Shown: one piece after another, positions 33,211-44,052 of the stretch | Layout: each line of letters opens with the position of its first letter | Numbering within the stretch: position 1 is the first letter of the stretch | Assembly (NCBI RefSeq): GCF_050947875.1 | Contig: NC_134574.1 | Location: 103,486,469 to 103,550,468 of the forward strand | Direction: 5' to 3' | Origin: Dermacentor variabilis | Taxonomy: Eukaryota > Arthropoda > Arachnida > Ixodida > Ixodidae | Length of the DNA stretch: 64,000 nucleotides | Notes under the pieces: generated by a model | Databases searched by the model: none | The model's input: the letters and a program-made list of their open reading frames with translations, nothing else | Told to the model about the DNA's origin: nothing | Made by a program: the position numbers and the translations under genes

Positions 33211-34996
33211 GCACTATGGATTTCAAAGCTTAGAGCGATCACCATTAATATGTAGGCCTTTCGTAACGTCCAAAAGCAGGCTTTCGTCGGCTTACGACGT
33301 CGTCATACTGCAAGAGACGAACTTTTTTTTTTATATTAAGCGATGTCTTGAAGTTTAGACCCCCTTTTAATATTCATTGCTTCTTTTCGTACTCCACCAC
33401 TCGTTCGAGCGGTGTTGGAGTGCTTGTTTTTAACTGAAATATGTTGCGCGACAATTACGTAGCGTTCGACGCGCTCGGACGCGTGCTGGCGTTCGACTGC
33501 ACATTTCACTCTGTACGCATTCGATTTCTGTGTCCATGGCCCGGCGCAATCTGCAAATTCTAACACCTTCTTCAAATAAAATGGATGTATATTTCCTACA
33601 TTCGCATCTGGTAATTCTTTTGGGCGACTTCAAGTGTGTGCTTGATTAGGATGCAGATGTCCAGGGCCTTGGCAGGGGCAGGCGAAACGGCAACGCTAGG
33701 GAGCTAAGTCGCCTGACCGGTGCAGCAGTTTGCGCTCCTTGACGTGTATGAACTGCTTCACGGTAGTACGTACGTTTGGACGTGGCGTCGCGGAGCATCG
33801 TCGAGTAGACTAGACAGAGCCTACGTACCGCGGCGTCTTACCGGCTACGTCCATGTCGCCGACGTGCGCCCACTCCCTCCTTCGCCAGTATATGTAAGCG
33901 ACCATCGCTCCTTCGAGCTAGTATTGGAGCTGCCTTCAGGGTCTCCGTCAGCTCGAGGCCCATGGCGTCCTGCATGACCTTGACTCCAAAGCTGGATTAC
34001 TGCGGGCTGTTAGGGCGTCGCATGTCGGAGCCGACCCAGATGACTGGGATATGTTAAAAGAGCAGTGGCGTCAGCACTGCAGTGCGTCGGGGCGAGCGTC
34101 TCCGGGGAAATGACGGCGTTGGTGACGAAGTTGCGCATCGCTCAGCGCGGCCCGCATCCGACGGCCGTTATGTGCGCGTGGAAGGACGAGCTCGTCGAGC
34201 GCTACCAGCGGCTAGTGCGCGCTTCCTCGCTCGCTGTCGGCTGCCGCTTGGCGCCGTAGGCGTGCGCCGAGCGCGCATCCCGAAGTTCTCAGATACGCAC
34301 GCCGTGCATTTATTCGTCGGGCGGGATTACCGGCTCACTCCTTGGACTCGGACGCCTCGCCTGATGTCGGTTCCGCCCGCGATTTTTATGACTTTGTCGC
34401 GTATTTCAGAACCGTGGCACAAAGGACTCTTTCTATCGACGCTGCCCAAACGCCCGCTCATCACCTGGCGCACTGCCATGCCTTGCCAGCAAATCGTGCG
34501 AAGCGCTCCTTGGTCCAGCATCCAGCGACGAGATCGAGGGAACGCTGGATACAATGAACAGTAGGTCGGCCCCAGGCCCGGACGGTCATCCTGTGGAGTT
34601 CTGTGCGGAGCTCTGAGATGGCACTGGACCCTTGCTAACGCCAGTACTAGGGCGGTGCTTTGACGATGGCACCTTGCCGCTTTCCTTCGGTAAAGGCTGT
34701 ATTACACTTATTTCCAAGAAATAACCCACGTCAGCGCACCCCGGCGATTGGCTTCCCATCACTCTGGTGAACGTTGATTATAAAATCTAAGCCTGTGTAA
34801 TTGTTCGCCGACTTAGCAATATCCTCCCGTCGCTTATCGCGTGGCACCAGGCGTGCTTGGTACCGTGCCGCGAAATACATACTCAGTCGTGCGTCACACG
34901 TGACATAATACAGTACACGATCGGTCGCCGTAGTCAAGGTCTGTTGGTCTCTCTGGACCAGGAAAAAGCATTCGACTACATAGAACACTAATATAT
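33211..34996 (+). pseudogene. Tx1-A ORF2 fossil, copy 2, left part
   Basis: It begins at the endonuclease N-terminus (33239, ITIN..AFRNVQKQAFVG), is nearly identical to 27240-27926 over 33478-34164, and continues into reverse transcriptase: SAPGPDGHPVEF near 34570, DWLPITLVNVDYKI near 34745, and LVSLDQEKAFDYIEH up to 34989. Many stops and frameshifts. It is split by the LTR element and resumes at 40270. Confidence 0.82.
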
Positions 34997-35152
34997 TGTT
35001 ACACGCGAGGTGTTTAATGCAGAACCAGATGAATCTGGTTGATAGGCGCGGTTGTTCAAGAGCGGTCTCTCGGCAGCTTGGCTAACGTCGTTCTCTTCTT
35101 TCTTTCATCTGGTTGTCTGCGCGGCAGGCGTGGTTCCTGACAGCTTGTGGCA
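34997..35152 (-). repeat. 3' LTR of the gypsy-type element
   Basis: It is 156 bp and aligns without gaps to 40114-40269, with about 7 differences by eye. Confidence 0.9.
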
Positions 35153-35195
35153 TTTCCCCGCTGGCAGACGATGCCCGCCGGGCGAGTCAGTCATC

Positions 35196-36540
35196 TCATG
35201 GGTTGTAACGCCTCAGACGCGCGACGTGTGTCACTTCAGCCTTGGCCGAGCGTCGTCCATTGCTCGTGAGACGCGCAATGCAGTAGTTTACTTCGCTGAG
35301 GCGCTCCAGAATAACGTAAGGGCCGACGTAGTGGGCGAGAAACTTCTGGCACAAGCCACGCTTCCGCAACGGCGTCCAGAGCCACACAAGGTCACCAGGA
35401 TCGAAGTAAACGTGGCGGTGACGCCCGTCATAGCGTATCTTGGACCGGTCCTGCGATGCTAGGGTGCGTAGCCTAGCGAGGCGTCGCGCTTCTGCTCGAC
35501 ATAGGATCTCATCAATTGATTCGTTGTCATGAGCGAAGTAGGGAAATATGGTGTCGAGGGTGTAGCGCGGCGGACGAGCATACAGAAGGAAAAATGGTGA
35601 GTAACCAGTGGTCTCGTGTCTCGCAGTATTGAAGGCATAGGTAATGAAAGGCAAGATACTGTCCCAATTCTTGTGTGCTGAATCGACGTACAGGGACAGC
35701 ATGTTGGCAAGCGTTCTGTTTGTGCGCACGACCAGACCATTAGTTTGTGGATGGTAGGGCGTAGAATGGCGGAAGCTACATGAACACAGACGAAGGGTTT
35801 CGTCAACCACGTCCGCGGTAAACTGTCGCCCACGATCGCTGATTACTATGCGAGGAGGTCCATGTCGGAGTATAACGTTAGCCAGCAAGAAGATAGAAAC
35901 TTCTGTAGCTGTGGCCGATGGCAATGCGGCGGTATCACAATAGCGGGTAAGGTGATCTACGCAAACAATAACCCAACGATTACCCTTGGAGGATCGCGGG
36001 AAAGGGCCCAGAAGATCTATACCAACTTGCTCAAAGGGGACGCTAGAAGGGGGAACTGGTTGAAGCAGGCCATGTGGCGCTTGTGGCGGACGCTTGTAGC
36101 TCTGGCATTGAGAGCAGCTGGCGACGTACCGTTCGATATCTTTCCGCATCTTATACCAGTAAGAACGTTCTTGAGCCCGGTAGAGTGTACGTGTGGAACC
36201 AAGATGACCGGAAGTTGGGTCATCGTGCATGGCGTGTAATACTTGGTGGCGAAGGTTCTTAGGGACAACTAAAAGCTAGCGTGCACCGGTGGTCGAGTAG
36301 CTGTTCTTATACAGCGCGCCACCATCACGTAGGCGAAAGCGACTGCCTGCAGGTGACTCCTGTGCTGCCGCGAAGAGCGGTTGTAAGCTCTCGTCCTTGT
36401 GCTGCTCGGATATGACGGTACCCATATCCGGAAATTCCGGGGACACATAAGCGATGTATTCATCAAAATTGTCCGCATCACATTCAGTTGTTTTAAAGTG
36501 GCATCCGAGAGAGACAATCAGCGTCAGCATGTCGCCGGCC
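35196..36540 (-). pseudogene. Integrase of the gypsy-type element
   Basis: The open part is 344 codons (36230 to 35196), and the segment linking it to RNase H lies at 36276-36540 in another frame. The N-terminal zinc-binding motif is visible (HDDPTSGHLG, then CSQCQ). The core has the first Asp in VGIDLLGPFP and the second in VISDRGRQFT. The third acidic residue is missing: the block reads NGLVVRTNRTL where Ty3/gypsy integrases have Glu at the second V position. Near the C-terminus is the basic region that normally binds DNA. The frameshift plus the catalytic change make it inactive. Confidence 0.88.
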
Positions 36541-38575
36541 ACTTTTGTAGCAAATAACGAAATCGTATTCCTGTAGACGGAGGGCCCAGCGCGCTAGTCG
36601 TCCTGAGGGATCCCGCAGATTCACAAGCCAGCATAGCGAATGATCATCTCTTATCACAGTGAAGGGGTGCCCATAGAGATACGAACGAAACCGTTGCACG
36701 GCGAAGATGACCGCCAGACACTCCTGTTCGGTGACTGTGTAGTTGCGCTCGGTGCGGCTCAAGGAGCGGCTAGCGTAAGAGATCACGTGCTCACTGTCGC
36801 CAACACGCCGAACTAGCACAGCACCGATGCCTACGCCGCTGGTATCGGTGTGAATCTCAGTTGGTGACGAAGGATCAAAGTGGCGAAGAATTGGTTGGGA
36901 TGTCAACAGGAACTTGAGCTGGCGAAACGATGAGTTGCAATCTGCAGTCCACTCAAAGGGAACGCCTTTTTGGAGAAGGCGTGTAAGGGGATGAGCCATG
37001 TCAGCAAACCGGGGAATGAATCGGCGAAAATAGGAGCACAAGCCCAAGAAACTTCTTAACTGCTTGATAGAGTTGGGCACTCTAAATGCTTCTACGGCCG
37101 CAGTCTTTTGTGGATCTGGTCGGATGCCTTCTTTAGCGACCAGATGGCCTAGCACAAGAGTTTGTCGTTCCTCAAAACGGCATTTCTTTAATTGAGCACA
37201 AGACCCGCTTTCTCCAAGCAGTTCAAGACCAAATCCCAACGTTTGTTGTGCTCACTAAACGTTCGCCCGAAGATCACAACGTCGCCTAAGTAGCACATGC
37301 AAACTTCCCATTTTAAGCCGCGTAATATCGTGTCCATGAACCTTTCGAACGTTGCGGGCGCGTTACACAACCCGAAAGGCATCACGTTAAACTCGAATAG
37401 TCCGTCGGGTGTTACAAATGCTGTCTTTTCTCTGTCGTCCTTGTGTATAGGAATTTGCCACTAACCTGACCGTAAATCGATTGAGGAAAAGTGAGATGCC
37501 GCAAAAAGACAGTCGATGGCGTCGTCAATTCGTGGGAGCGGATATACATCTTTCTTAGTAACGGTGTTTAGGCGACGGTAATCAACACAGAACCGCCACG
37601 TACCGTCTTTCTTCTTCACCAATATCACGGGGGCTGCCCAAGGACTAGATGATTCTCGAATGACGCCTTTGCATAGCATTTCTTGGACCTGATCGCTGAT
37701 TATGCTGCATTCTGACGGGGATACACGATAGGGTTTTTGTCGGATTGGCTGGGCGGCTCCTGTGTTGATGCGGTGACGAGTTCTGGACGCAGGAATTGAT
37801 GGCGGGCCATCGTGCTGCGCAAAGTCGAATACCGAGGTATGTTTCGTAAGCAGGGCCATCAAAACTCGACGCTCGTGATCGCTGAGTGACTTATCAATCA
37901 TGGAAAGTATCTTCGAGCTCCCGGGGCTCGAGACACTGGTTGCTCCTCCATCGGGGAGCTCTGTAAGTACTGCCACCGATACGGGCGAGTCTTCCTGAAA
38001 CGTGGCAATCTTTGGCCCACTGCCGCTTCAGTGGACAGTTTAGCGCCCACAGCGCCGCGCATCCATTGGTCACTGAGACCACGCAGTGCGGAACTAACAT
38101 GTTTTTCTTGAGGCAGTTCCGATGTACAGGTTCCACTGCAGCATCCAACGAGATAGGAGTCGGAGATGAACAGGCGACGGCAACACGCATCGCGGATAAG
38201 GCGGGCACAACTGTATCCTCAGACACGCACAGCACACTCTCCGGGCAAGCTTCACCTTCAAAGAGCACAGATGAAACACTGGTGTCAACACTGAGTTCTC
38301 CCGTCCGGCAGTCAACATTCGCACCACACAATGGCAAAAAGTCAATCCCCAGAATCGCGTCATGCGAGGAGCGAGGAAGAACAGTAAACGCTGCATTAAA
38401 AACTTTCCCACCCAAAGACACATCCACGTTACACACACCAACCGGGTATAATGATTCACCACTGACTCCACGGAAACTTGTGCACTGGTCCCAACGAAAC
38501 ATAACCTTGCGTCCCAGAAGGCCTTTAAACCCCACACTCATGACCGAGACAGTTGCTCCCGTGTCAACTTAAGCC
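36493..38575 (-). pseudogene. Protease, reverse transcriptase and RNase H of the gypsy-type element
   Basis: Protease: VDTGATVS near 38555 and ILGIDFLPLCGA near 38330, with a stop just before the VDTG. RT: 37461-37976 holds the first blocks ([27 protein letters not shown]). 37188-37385 holds PFGLCNAPATFERFMD and the active site CYLGDVVIF, where the family has YLDD, so one catalytic Asp is Gly. RNase H: 36493-37239 with [26 protein letters not shown] and a terminal [14 protein letters not shown]. At least two frameshifts separate these parts. Confidence 0.88.
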
Positions 38576-38899
38576 ATTGTAGAGACCCCATCAATCAGTG
38601 CATGAACCTTCTTCTTTAGCATGAAAATAGTTGGAGGCAGTTCAGTCGGCAGCACACATTTTCCAGCGACCTCACCTCCATCGGCCGCGCTGGCTAGTTT
38701 CCCGGCGGGGGTGACACGAAACGGCGCCGAGGCGATGGTGACGTGAATCGCGGCCGAGGGGATGGTGATCGGGAGGCTCGGAAGGCTGGTGGTGGCGTCA
38801 GAGTACGGTAGGAGGCAGGGGAGCGGTAGCGGTTCCGGGTTCTTTCTTCTCCATAGTAGGTCTCCTGGGCGGTGCATCGGTCCTGTCGAAAGTGGCTTC

Positions 38900-40057
38900 C
38901 TGAAGTGGAGTCTCCTGGCTACTGAGTGCGCAGTGTACGACCGCTAGACCGCATAGTCGGCGCTGACGGTCTGTAGTTTGATGCTCGGCGTCGGCTACAG
39001 TACCTAGCTATACGGCCAGGCATGCCACAGCAGTAACACACTGGCGAAAGGTGAATTTCAGAATGCGGATTGAAGTATTCTGCCGAAGACATCGGTTGAG
39101 GGTAACGAGGCTCTTCCCCTTGAAAGTCGTAGGTAGCGGCGAGTCTTCGTGGACGAAAGTTGCGTGGGTGAATCATTGCGTGGTGGTTCGGTCGTAATGT
39201 AATGCGGTTCGTCTCTGGAGCCGTTAAGATCCGCGACGTTCACCGAGTGGTTCCAAGTAGCCGAAGGGGGTTCCCAAAGAGTGTCTCGGAAAACGGAGGA
39301 GCTGCAAAGTTGCGCCGCATAACGTGCCTGTTCGTCATGTCGCTGGAGCTCCTCGCGGACTATCTGGCGGATGGCGGACGAAAGGTCTGGGAGCGGAGGA
39401 CTCGTGTCAACACTTGCTACAGTCGTTACATTGGCCAGCCGTCCAAACTTTGGTGTAATTCGGCGAGTCTTCAGCACCTCGAACGTACGGCAGTGCCGTA
39501 TCAGTTCTGATACAGTGTTCAAGTTCTCTTTACCAATGAGGAAGTTGTACGCGTCTTCCGCTATTCCTTTTACCACGTGCCCCACTTTATCTTCCTCTGT
39601 CATTTGAGGGTTGACGGTTCGTCACAGCTTCAAAATTTCTTCGATATAGGTAGTGCAAGTCTCGCCGGGTACCTGAGCTCTCTGGGCTAATGTGAGTTCC
39701 GCACGTTTCCTCTTTGCGTCCGAGTCACCGAAACACTTTTTGATCTCCTCAACGAAGCGTGTCCATGTAGTTAGCATGTCCGCGTGGTTGTCATACCAAT
39801 GCCGTGCCGGCCAAGAAGAAAACAACGTTCCTAAGCTGACTGGCAGCGTTCCAGTTATTGTAATGGCTTACCCTTTCGTAATGGGTTAGCCACTCATCCA
39901 CCTCTTCCTCTGCCTTCGCCGAGAACGTGCGCGGCTCTCGGTAGTGCTGGATAGGGACTGGGCTCGCCGAGGCACTGCTGGTGAGGGTATTTTGCTCTGT
40001 GGCCATGATTGAACGCGACGGCGATAGTCCGGCGAGGCGACGACTTCGGCGTAGCAC
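38900..40057 (-). pseudogene. Gag of the gypsy-type element
   Basis: Three consecutive frames give a Gag typical of arthropod Ty3/gypsy elements. 40057-39791 has PRTFSAKAEEEVDEWLTHYE, 39825-39622 has the capsid stretch TWTRFVEEIKKCFGD, and 39603-39058 has DKVGHVVKGIAEDAYNFLIG. A nucleocapsid knuckle with changed spacing (CYCCGMPGRIARYC, where His is lost) lies near 39035. Frameshifts near 39800, 39610 and 39060 break it. Confidence 0.8.
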
Positions 40058-40113
40058 TTGTGCTGGTGGCTCCGTTGTAGGTCGTGGGAGTTAACCCGCA
40101 CAGCTCCACCAAA

Positions 40114-40269
40114 TGTTACACAAGAGGTGTTTAATGCAGAACCAGATGAATCTGGTTGGTAGGCGCGGTTGTTCAAGAGCGGTCTCGCGGCAGCTTGGCT
40201 AACGTCGTTCTCTTCTTTCTTTCATCTGGTTGTCTGCGCGGCAGGCGTGGTTCATCACAGCTTGTGACA
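40114..40269 (-). repeat. 5' LTR of the gypsy-type element
   Basis: It is the partner of 34997-35152. Differences cluster at both ends (for example ACACAAGAGG for ACACGCGAGG). Confidence 0.9.
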
Positions 40270-40370
40270 ATATATTTGGCACATTAGACACTTTCGGTTT
40301 TCCCCCAAGTTCTATTCATCTGATCAGAGCAATGTACACCAATATAGAACGCACATTGTTTCAAGATGTA
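40270..40370 (+). pseudogene. Tx1-A ORF2 fossil, copy 2, right part
   Basis: It continues the RT frame interrupted at 34996 (LDTFGFPPSSIHLIRAMYTN) for about 30 codons, then stops where U2-upstream block 3 starts. This confirms that the LTR element landed in an older Tx1 fossil. Confidence 0.8.
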
Positions 40371-41061
40371 CAGAGGAACAGCGCTGCAAATATGCGGGCT
40401 CACATTTTAACGCGCTCCTGCAACTCGAAATTTCGACGCGAACGCCCGTCTTGCTCGCTTCAATTTAGCGGGCTACGTCAGCGAACAAAACCGGGAGCCG
40501 TCGAGGGTTTACGTTTGTGAACAGCGAAAGGGAGTATATCGTGAGCGTTAAACCAAAGGACGAAGGATTTAAACAGGATGTTCCGTGGCCACTCCCTTTT
40601 GTGAAAAAGTTAAGATAAAGTGTGTCACAGGTTTCATCGGCAACCCGTCGGCTCCTCCCTTAATGTTGCAGAAGCGAACACGAACATCGAGTACTCCGTG
40701 GAACAGTTTTTCTTGGGTGCAACGGTCTCGCCATCTCGCGCAGAAATCCCGACGGCATGCGCAATTTACGGCGGCCTCGACAAGCCCACGCCGCCATCAT
40801 TCCATCCTTTTCGCCGCTCTCGCGACAGGCGCTGCGAGTGGTCGTGGCGCACCTAGTGGCAGCCGCTAGCAGCCGCCACGGCGACCGGAAACGGCGGACC
40901 CGGGGAATAACTGCACACCGTCGCTTCCGTTATGCTACACCGTATCTGGTCTAAATCGAATTTGCTCGAAATGAAAGTTTATGCGACTGTTATATACTTC
41001 ACTACAATTTGATTTTCGCCTTTTGGTCTCGAACCGGTTCGGCGGCTGCTGCGCTACGAGA
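40371..41061 (+). promoter_or_regulatory. Proximal U2-upstream block 3 (probable U2 promoter region)
   Basis: It aligns with 21385-22073 over its length. It ends TTCACTACAATTTGATTTTC, GCGCTACGAGAATT, then U2 TTCTCGGCC. The same caveats apply as for block 2: promoter function is inferred from its place and conservation. Confidence 0.5.
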
Positions 41062-42355
41062 ATTTCTCGGCCTTTTGGCTAAGATCAATGTGTAGTGGCT
41101 TCTCGGCCTTTTGGCTAAGATCAAAGTGTAGTGGCTTCTCGGCCTTTTGGCTAAGATCAAAGTGTTGTGGCTTCTCGGCCTTTTGGCTAAGATCAAAGTG
41201 TAGCGGCTTCTCAGCCTTTTGGCTAAGATCAAAGTGTTGTGGCTTCTCGGCCTTTTGGCTAAGATCAAAGTGTAGTGGCTTCTCGGCCTCTTGGCTAAGA
41301 TCAATGTGTAGTGGCTTCTCGGCCTTTTGGCTAAGATCAAAGTGTTGTGGCTTCTCGGCCTTTTGGCTAAGATCAAAGTGTAGTGGCTTCTCGGCCTTTT
41401 GGCTAAGATCAAAGTGTTGTGGCTTCTCGGCCTTTTGGCTAAGATCAAAGTGTAGTGGCTTCTCGGCCTTTTGGCTAAGATCAAAATGTTGTGGCTTCTC
41501 GGCCTTTTGGCTAAGATCAAAGTGTAGTGGCTTCTCGGCCTCTTGGCTAAGATCAATGTGTAGTGGCTTCTCGGCCTTTTGGCTAAGATCAAAGTGTAGT
41601 GGCTTCTCGGCCTTTTGGCTAAGATCAAAGTGTTGTGGCTTCTCGGCCTTTTGGCTAAGATCAATGTGTAGTGGCTTCTCGGCCTTTTGGCTAAGATCAA
41701 GGTGTAGTGGCTTCTCGGCCTTTTGGCTAAGATCAAAGTGTTGTGGCTTCTCGGCCTTTTGGCTAAGATCAAAGTGTAGTGGCTTCTCGGCCTTTTGGCT
41801 AAGATGAAAGTGTAGTGACTTCTCGGCCTATTGGCTAAGATCAAGGTGTTGTGGCTTCTCGGCCTTTTGGCTAAGATCAAAGTGTTGTGGCTTCTCGGCC
41901 TTTTGGCTAAGATCTAAGTGTAGTGGCTTCTCGGCCTTTTGGCTAAGATCAAAGTGTAGTGGCTTCTCGATCTTCTGGCTAAGATCAAAGTGTAGTGGCT
42001 TCTCGGCCTTTTGGCTAAGATCAAAGTGTAGTGCCTTCTCGGCCTTTTGGCTAAGATCAATGTGTAGTGGCTTCTCGGCCTTTTGGCTAAGATCAAAGTG
42101 TAGTGGCTTCTCGGCCTTTTGGATAAGATCAAAGTGTTGTGGCTTCTCGGCCTTTTGGCTAAGATCAAAGTGTAGTGGCTTCTCGATCTTCTGGCTAAGA
42201 TCAAAGTGTAGTGGCTTCTCGGCCTTTTGGCTCAGATCAAAGTGTAGTGGCTTCTCGGCCTGTTGGCTAAGATCAACCTGTAGTAGCTTTTCGCCTTTTT
42301 GGCTAAGATGAAAGTGCAGTGGCTTTTAGGCCTTTTGGCCAAGATCAAAGTGTAG
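41062..42355 (+). repeat. Tandem array 2 of U2 5' stubs, 36-bp period, about 36 units
   Basis: Units are G plus U2 nucleotides 4-38, mostly with the canonical text GATCAAAGTGTAGT (variants GTGTTGT, CAATGTG). They are thus closer to U2 than array 1. Units with TTCTCGATCTTCTGG occur twice (41965, 42181), suggesting block duplication. The last units (42270-42355) are degraded. The array joins 5'-truncated Utopia-1 at 42356. Confidence 0.97.
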
Positions 42356-43831
42356 TGCCGGTCTCTACACCTGTCTGGTCGCCACCCCGTGGGTACACGG
42401 CCCACCTCTTTCACCGTGGGTGGCGACCCGATTCCGGCGCGTGGCGACTTCGAGGGGCACAAGTTCCTGGGCCGTCCAGTGGGGTTCAGGGTGCTACCGG
42501 ACGAGACGACGGTCGACGAGGCCATCCACCTAGGCAGGAAGCTGCTCTCCTCCATGCTCGCCCCATGGCAAAGGCTGGATGCCATAAAGACATTCTTGTA
42601 TCCAGCCTTGAACTTTGCCATGCGGGTGGGCCTTGCCAGCAAAGGAGAGTGGCAACGCCTGGACGAGGAGCTCCGCCCGCTCATCAAGAAGACCCTGTAC
42701 GTGCCAGCCAGAGCTTCCAATGAATACTTGTACGGAAGCTCTCAGGCTGGCAGTGCAGGGATCCCACTTGTGGCGTCGCTCAGCGACATCTGCCGGGTGG
42801 ACGGAGCCTTCAAGCTACTGACGTCGACCGACGTGGAGGTCCGGGAGCGTGCAGCAGGGGACCTAGAGGGCGTCGTGTCAAGGCGGCTAAGACGACCCGC
42901 GAACACCGAGGACATGGAGGCCTACATCTCAGGCGAGACGGAGGGCGACTTCCGACAAACGTCCACACAGGTCCAGTCTGTGTGGACGGAGGCCCGGAAA
43001 GCCTCCCGTCGCCTCTCCGTCACCTGGGAGCTGTTGGAACATGGAGCCCGCATCAACTGCGGAGAGGCCTCCGTGTCAGCGAGGAACCGCCACAAGCTGG
43101 TCAAGACCATCCGGGCGCTCCTCTCCACCGAAAGGGACAGAGCTCTGCATGACAAACCAAACCAGGGCAAGGCGATGGTGTGTGTGGCGGCCGACCCGGC
43201 AAATTCACACTTCATGAGGTCCGGCCGCTACACCCGCTTCATCGACTGGCGCTTCGTGCATCGAGCCCGACTAAATCTCCTCCCCCTCAATGCCACAAGA
43301 CTCTGGGCACCCGCAGCCGACAAAAGATGCAGGCGCTGCGGGTACGGGGAGGAGACACTGCCGCATGTACTCTGCCATTGCATGCGGCAGAGTCGGGCCA
43401 TGACGGAGCGTCACAACACCATCGTCGCCAGAATAAAAAAGGCTGCCTTGGGGAGGTTCACAGTCATCGCAGAGAACCAGGTCGTGGGCACTACATCACT
43501 CAACCCCGACCTGGTACTGGCCCGTGGAGAGGAGGCACTTATCCTGGACGTCTGCTGCCCTTTCGAGAACAGGCTGCAGGCGTTCCAGGACGCCCGGAAG
43601 GCTAAGGAGGAGAAGTACGCCCCTGTACAGCGTCATCTCCTCCGGCGGTTCCAACGCGTGACGGTGGACGCGGTGGTCGTCGGCTGCCTTGGCACCTGGG
43701 ATCAGGGGAATGATCGCGTGATGCGCAGGCTATGCAGTAGGTCATACCTGCGGACATTCAAACGCCTGTGCATCAGCGACACCATCAGCTCCTCTACAAA
43801 GATTTTTAGAGCCCATGTCGGCACCTCTTAG
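42356..43831 (+). CDS. Utopia-like ORF, C-terminal part (RT end, CCHC, RLE)
   Basis: An open reading of about 490 codons without an initiator of its own; it is the 3' part of a longer ORF. The first residues (CRSLHLSG...) are the end of the RT palm/thumb, aligning with copy 2 at 51545. PWQRLDAIKTFLYPALN is thumb. The knuckle CRRCGYGEETLPHVLCHC (C-x2-C-x7-H-x4-C) is followed by the restriction-like endonuclease core NPDLVLARGEEALILDVCCP, with the PD...D pattern of R2-type nucleases. These enzymes nick one strand of the target and prime cDNA synthesis. No stop or frameshift to 43831, but the missing upstream RT makes it incomplete. Confidence 0.87.
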   Translation, partial: CRSLHLSGRHPVGTRPTSFTVGGDPIPARGDFEGHKFLGRPVGFRVLPDETTVDEAIHLGRKLLSSMLAPWQRLDAIKTFLYPALNFAMRVGLASKGEWQRLDEELRPLIKKTLYVPARASNEYLYGSSQAGSAGIPLVASLSDICRVDGAFKLLTSTDVEVRERAAGDLEGVVSRRLRRPANTEDMEAYISGETEGDFRQTSTQVQSVWTEARKASRRLSVTWELLEHGARINCGEASVSARNRHKLVKTIRALLSTERDRALHDKPNQGKAMVCVAADPANSHFMRSGRYTRFIDWRFVHRARLNLLPLNATRLWAPAADKRCRRCGYGEETLPHVLCHCMRQSRAMTERHNTIVARIKKAALGRFTVIAENQVVGTTSLNPDLVLARGEEALILDVCCPFENRLQAFQDARKAKEEKYAPVQRHLLRRFQRVTVDAVVVGCLGTWDQGNDRVMRRLCSRSYLRTFKRLCISDTISSSTKIFRAHVGTS

Positions 43832-44027
43832 ATGATCTTATGTTTTTAGAGAAGCGATTTTTGCTGTTTTACACCTTTACAGTTTTAGCCTTTTATTACT
43901 AACACCACTAACTAGTTTTTTTAGTCATTTGTTTGCCTGTTTTAGATTATACACCTTTTATCCGTTTTTCCTTGGTTTTGTAACACATATTTATGATGTG
44001 ATGTGTAACTAGCATAATAAAAAAATC
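42356..44027 (+). mobile_element. RLE-type LINE (R2/NeSL group, Utopia-like), copy 1, 5'-truncated
   Basis: It starts inside the reverse transcriptase directly after U2 nucleotide 37/38 and ends with a T-rich 3' UTR and AACTAGCATAATAAAAAA. The 3' neighbour is a 25-bp U2 5' stub, not the expected U2 3' half. I recall a U2-targeting RLE lineage named Utopia; site and domains fit. Confidence 0.82.
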
Positions 44028-44052
44028 TCCTCGGCCTTTGGCTAAGATCAAC
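44028..44052 (+). pseudogene. Isolated U2 5' stub
   Basis: CTCCTCGGCCTTTGGCTAAG and ATCAA match U2 nucleotides 6-30 with one insertion and one deletion. It lies tail-to-tail between Utopia copy 1 (plus) and copy 3 (minus). Confidence 0.8.

Larger units (their letters stand above)
34997..40269 (-). mobile_element. Ty3/gypsy-type LTR retrotransposon, decayed
   Basis: A 5273-bp element reading leftward, bounded by two 156-bp LTRs that begin TG and end CA. It is flanked by ATAT on both sides (34993-34996, 40270-40273), a probable 4-bp target duplication. The order gag, protease, RT, RNase H, integrase is that of Ty3/gypsy elements. A purine tract AGCGGGGAAA (minus strand, 35153-35162) precedes the 3' LTR. 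The primer-binding site should lie just inside 40113 (minus-strand TTTGGTGGAGCTGTGCGGGT); the matching tRNA is not identified. There is no envelope gene. Confidence 0.92.

Noticed and set aside
39202..39607. Plus-strand frames inside the LTR element, and similar frames over RT regions
   Set aside because: They are antisense shadows of gag and other element genes.
41002..42360. CRISPR-like regular 36-bp repeats (both arrays)
   Set aside because: Units are directly adjacent without unique spacers, derive from U2, and there are no cas genes. The genome is animal.
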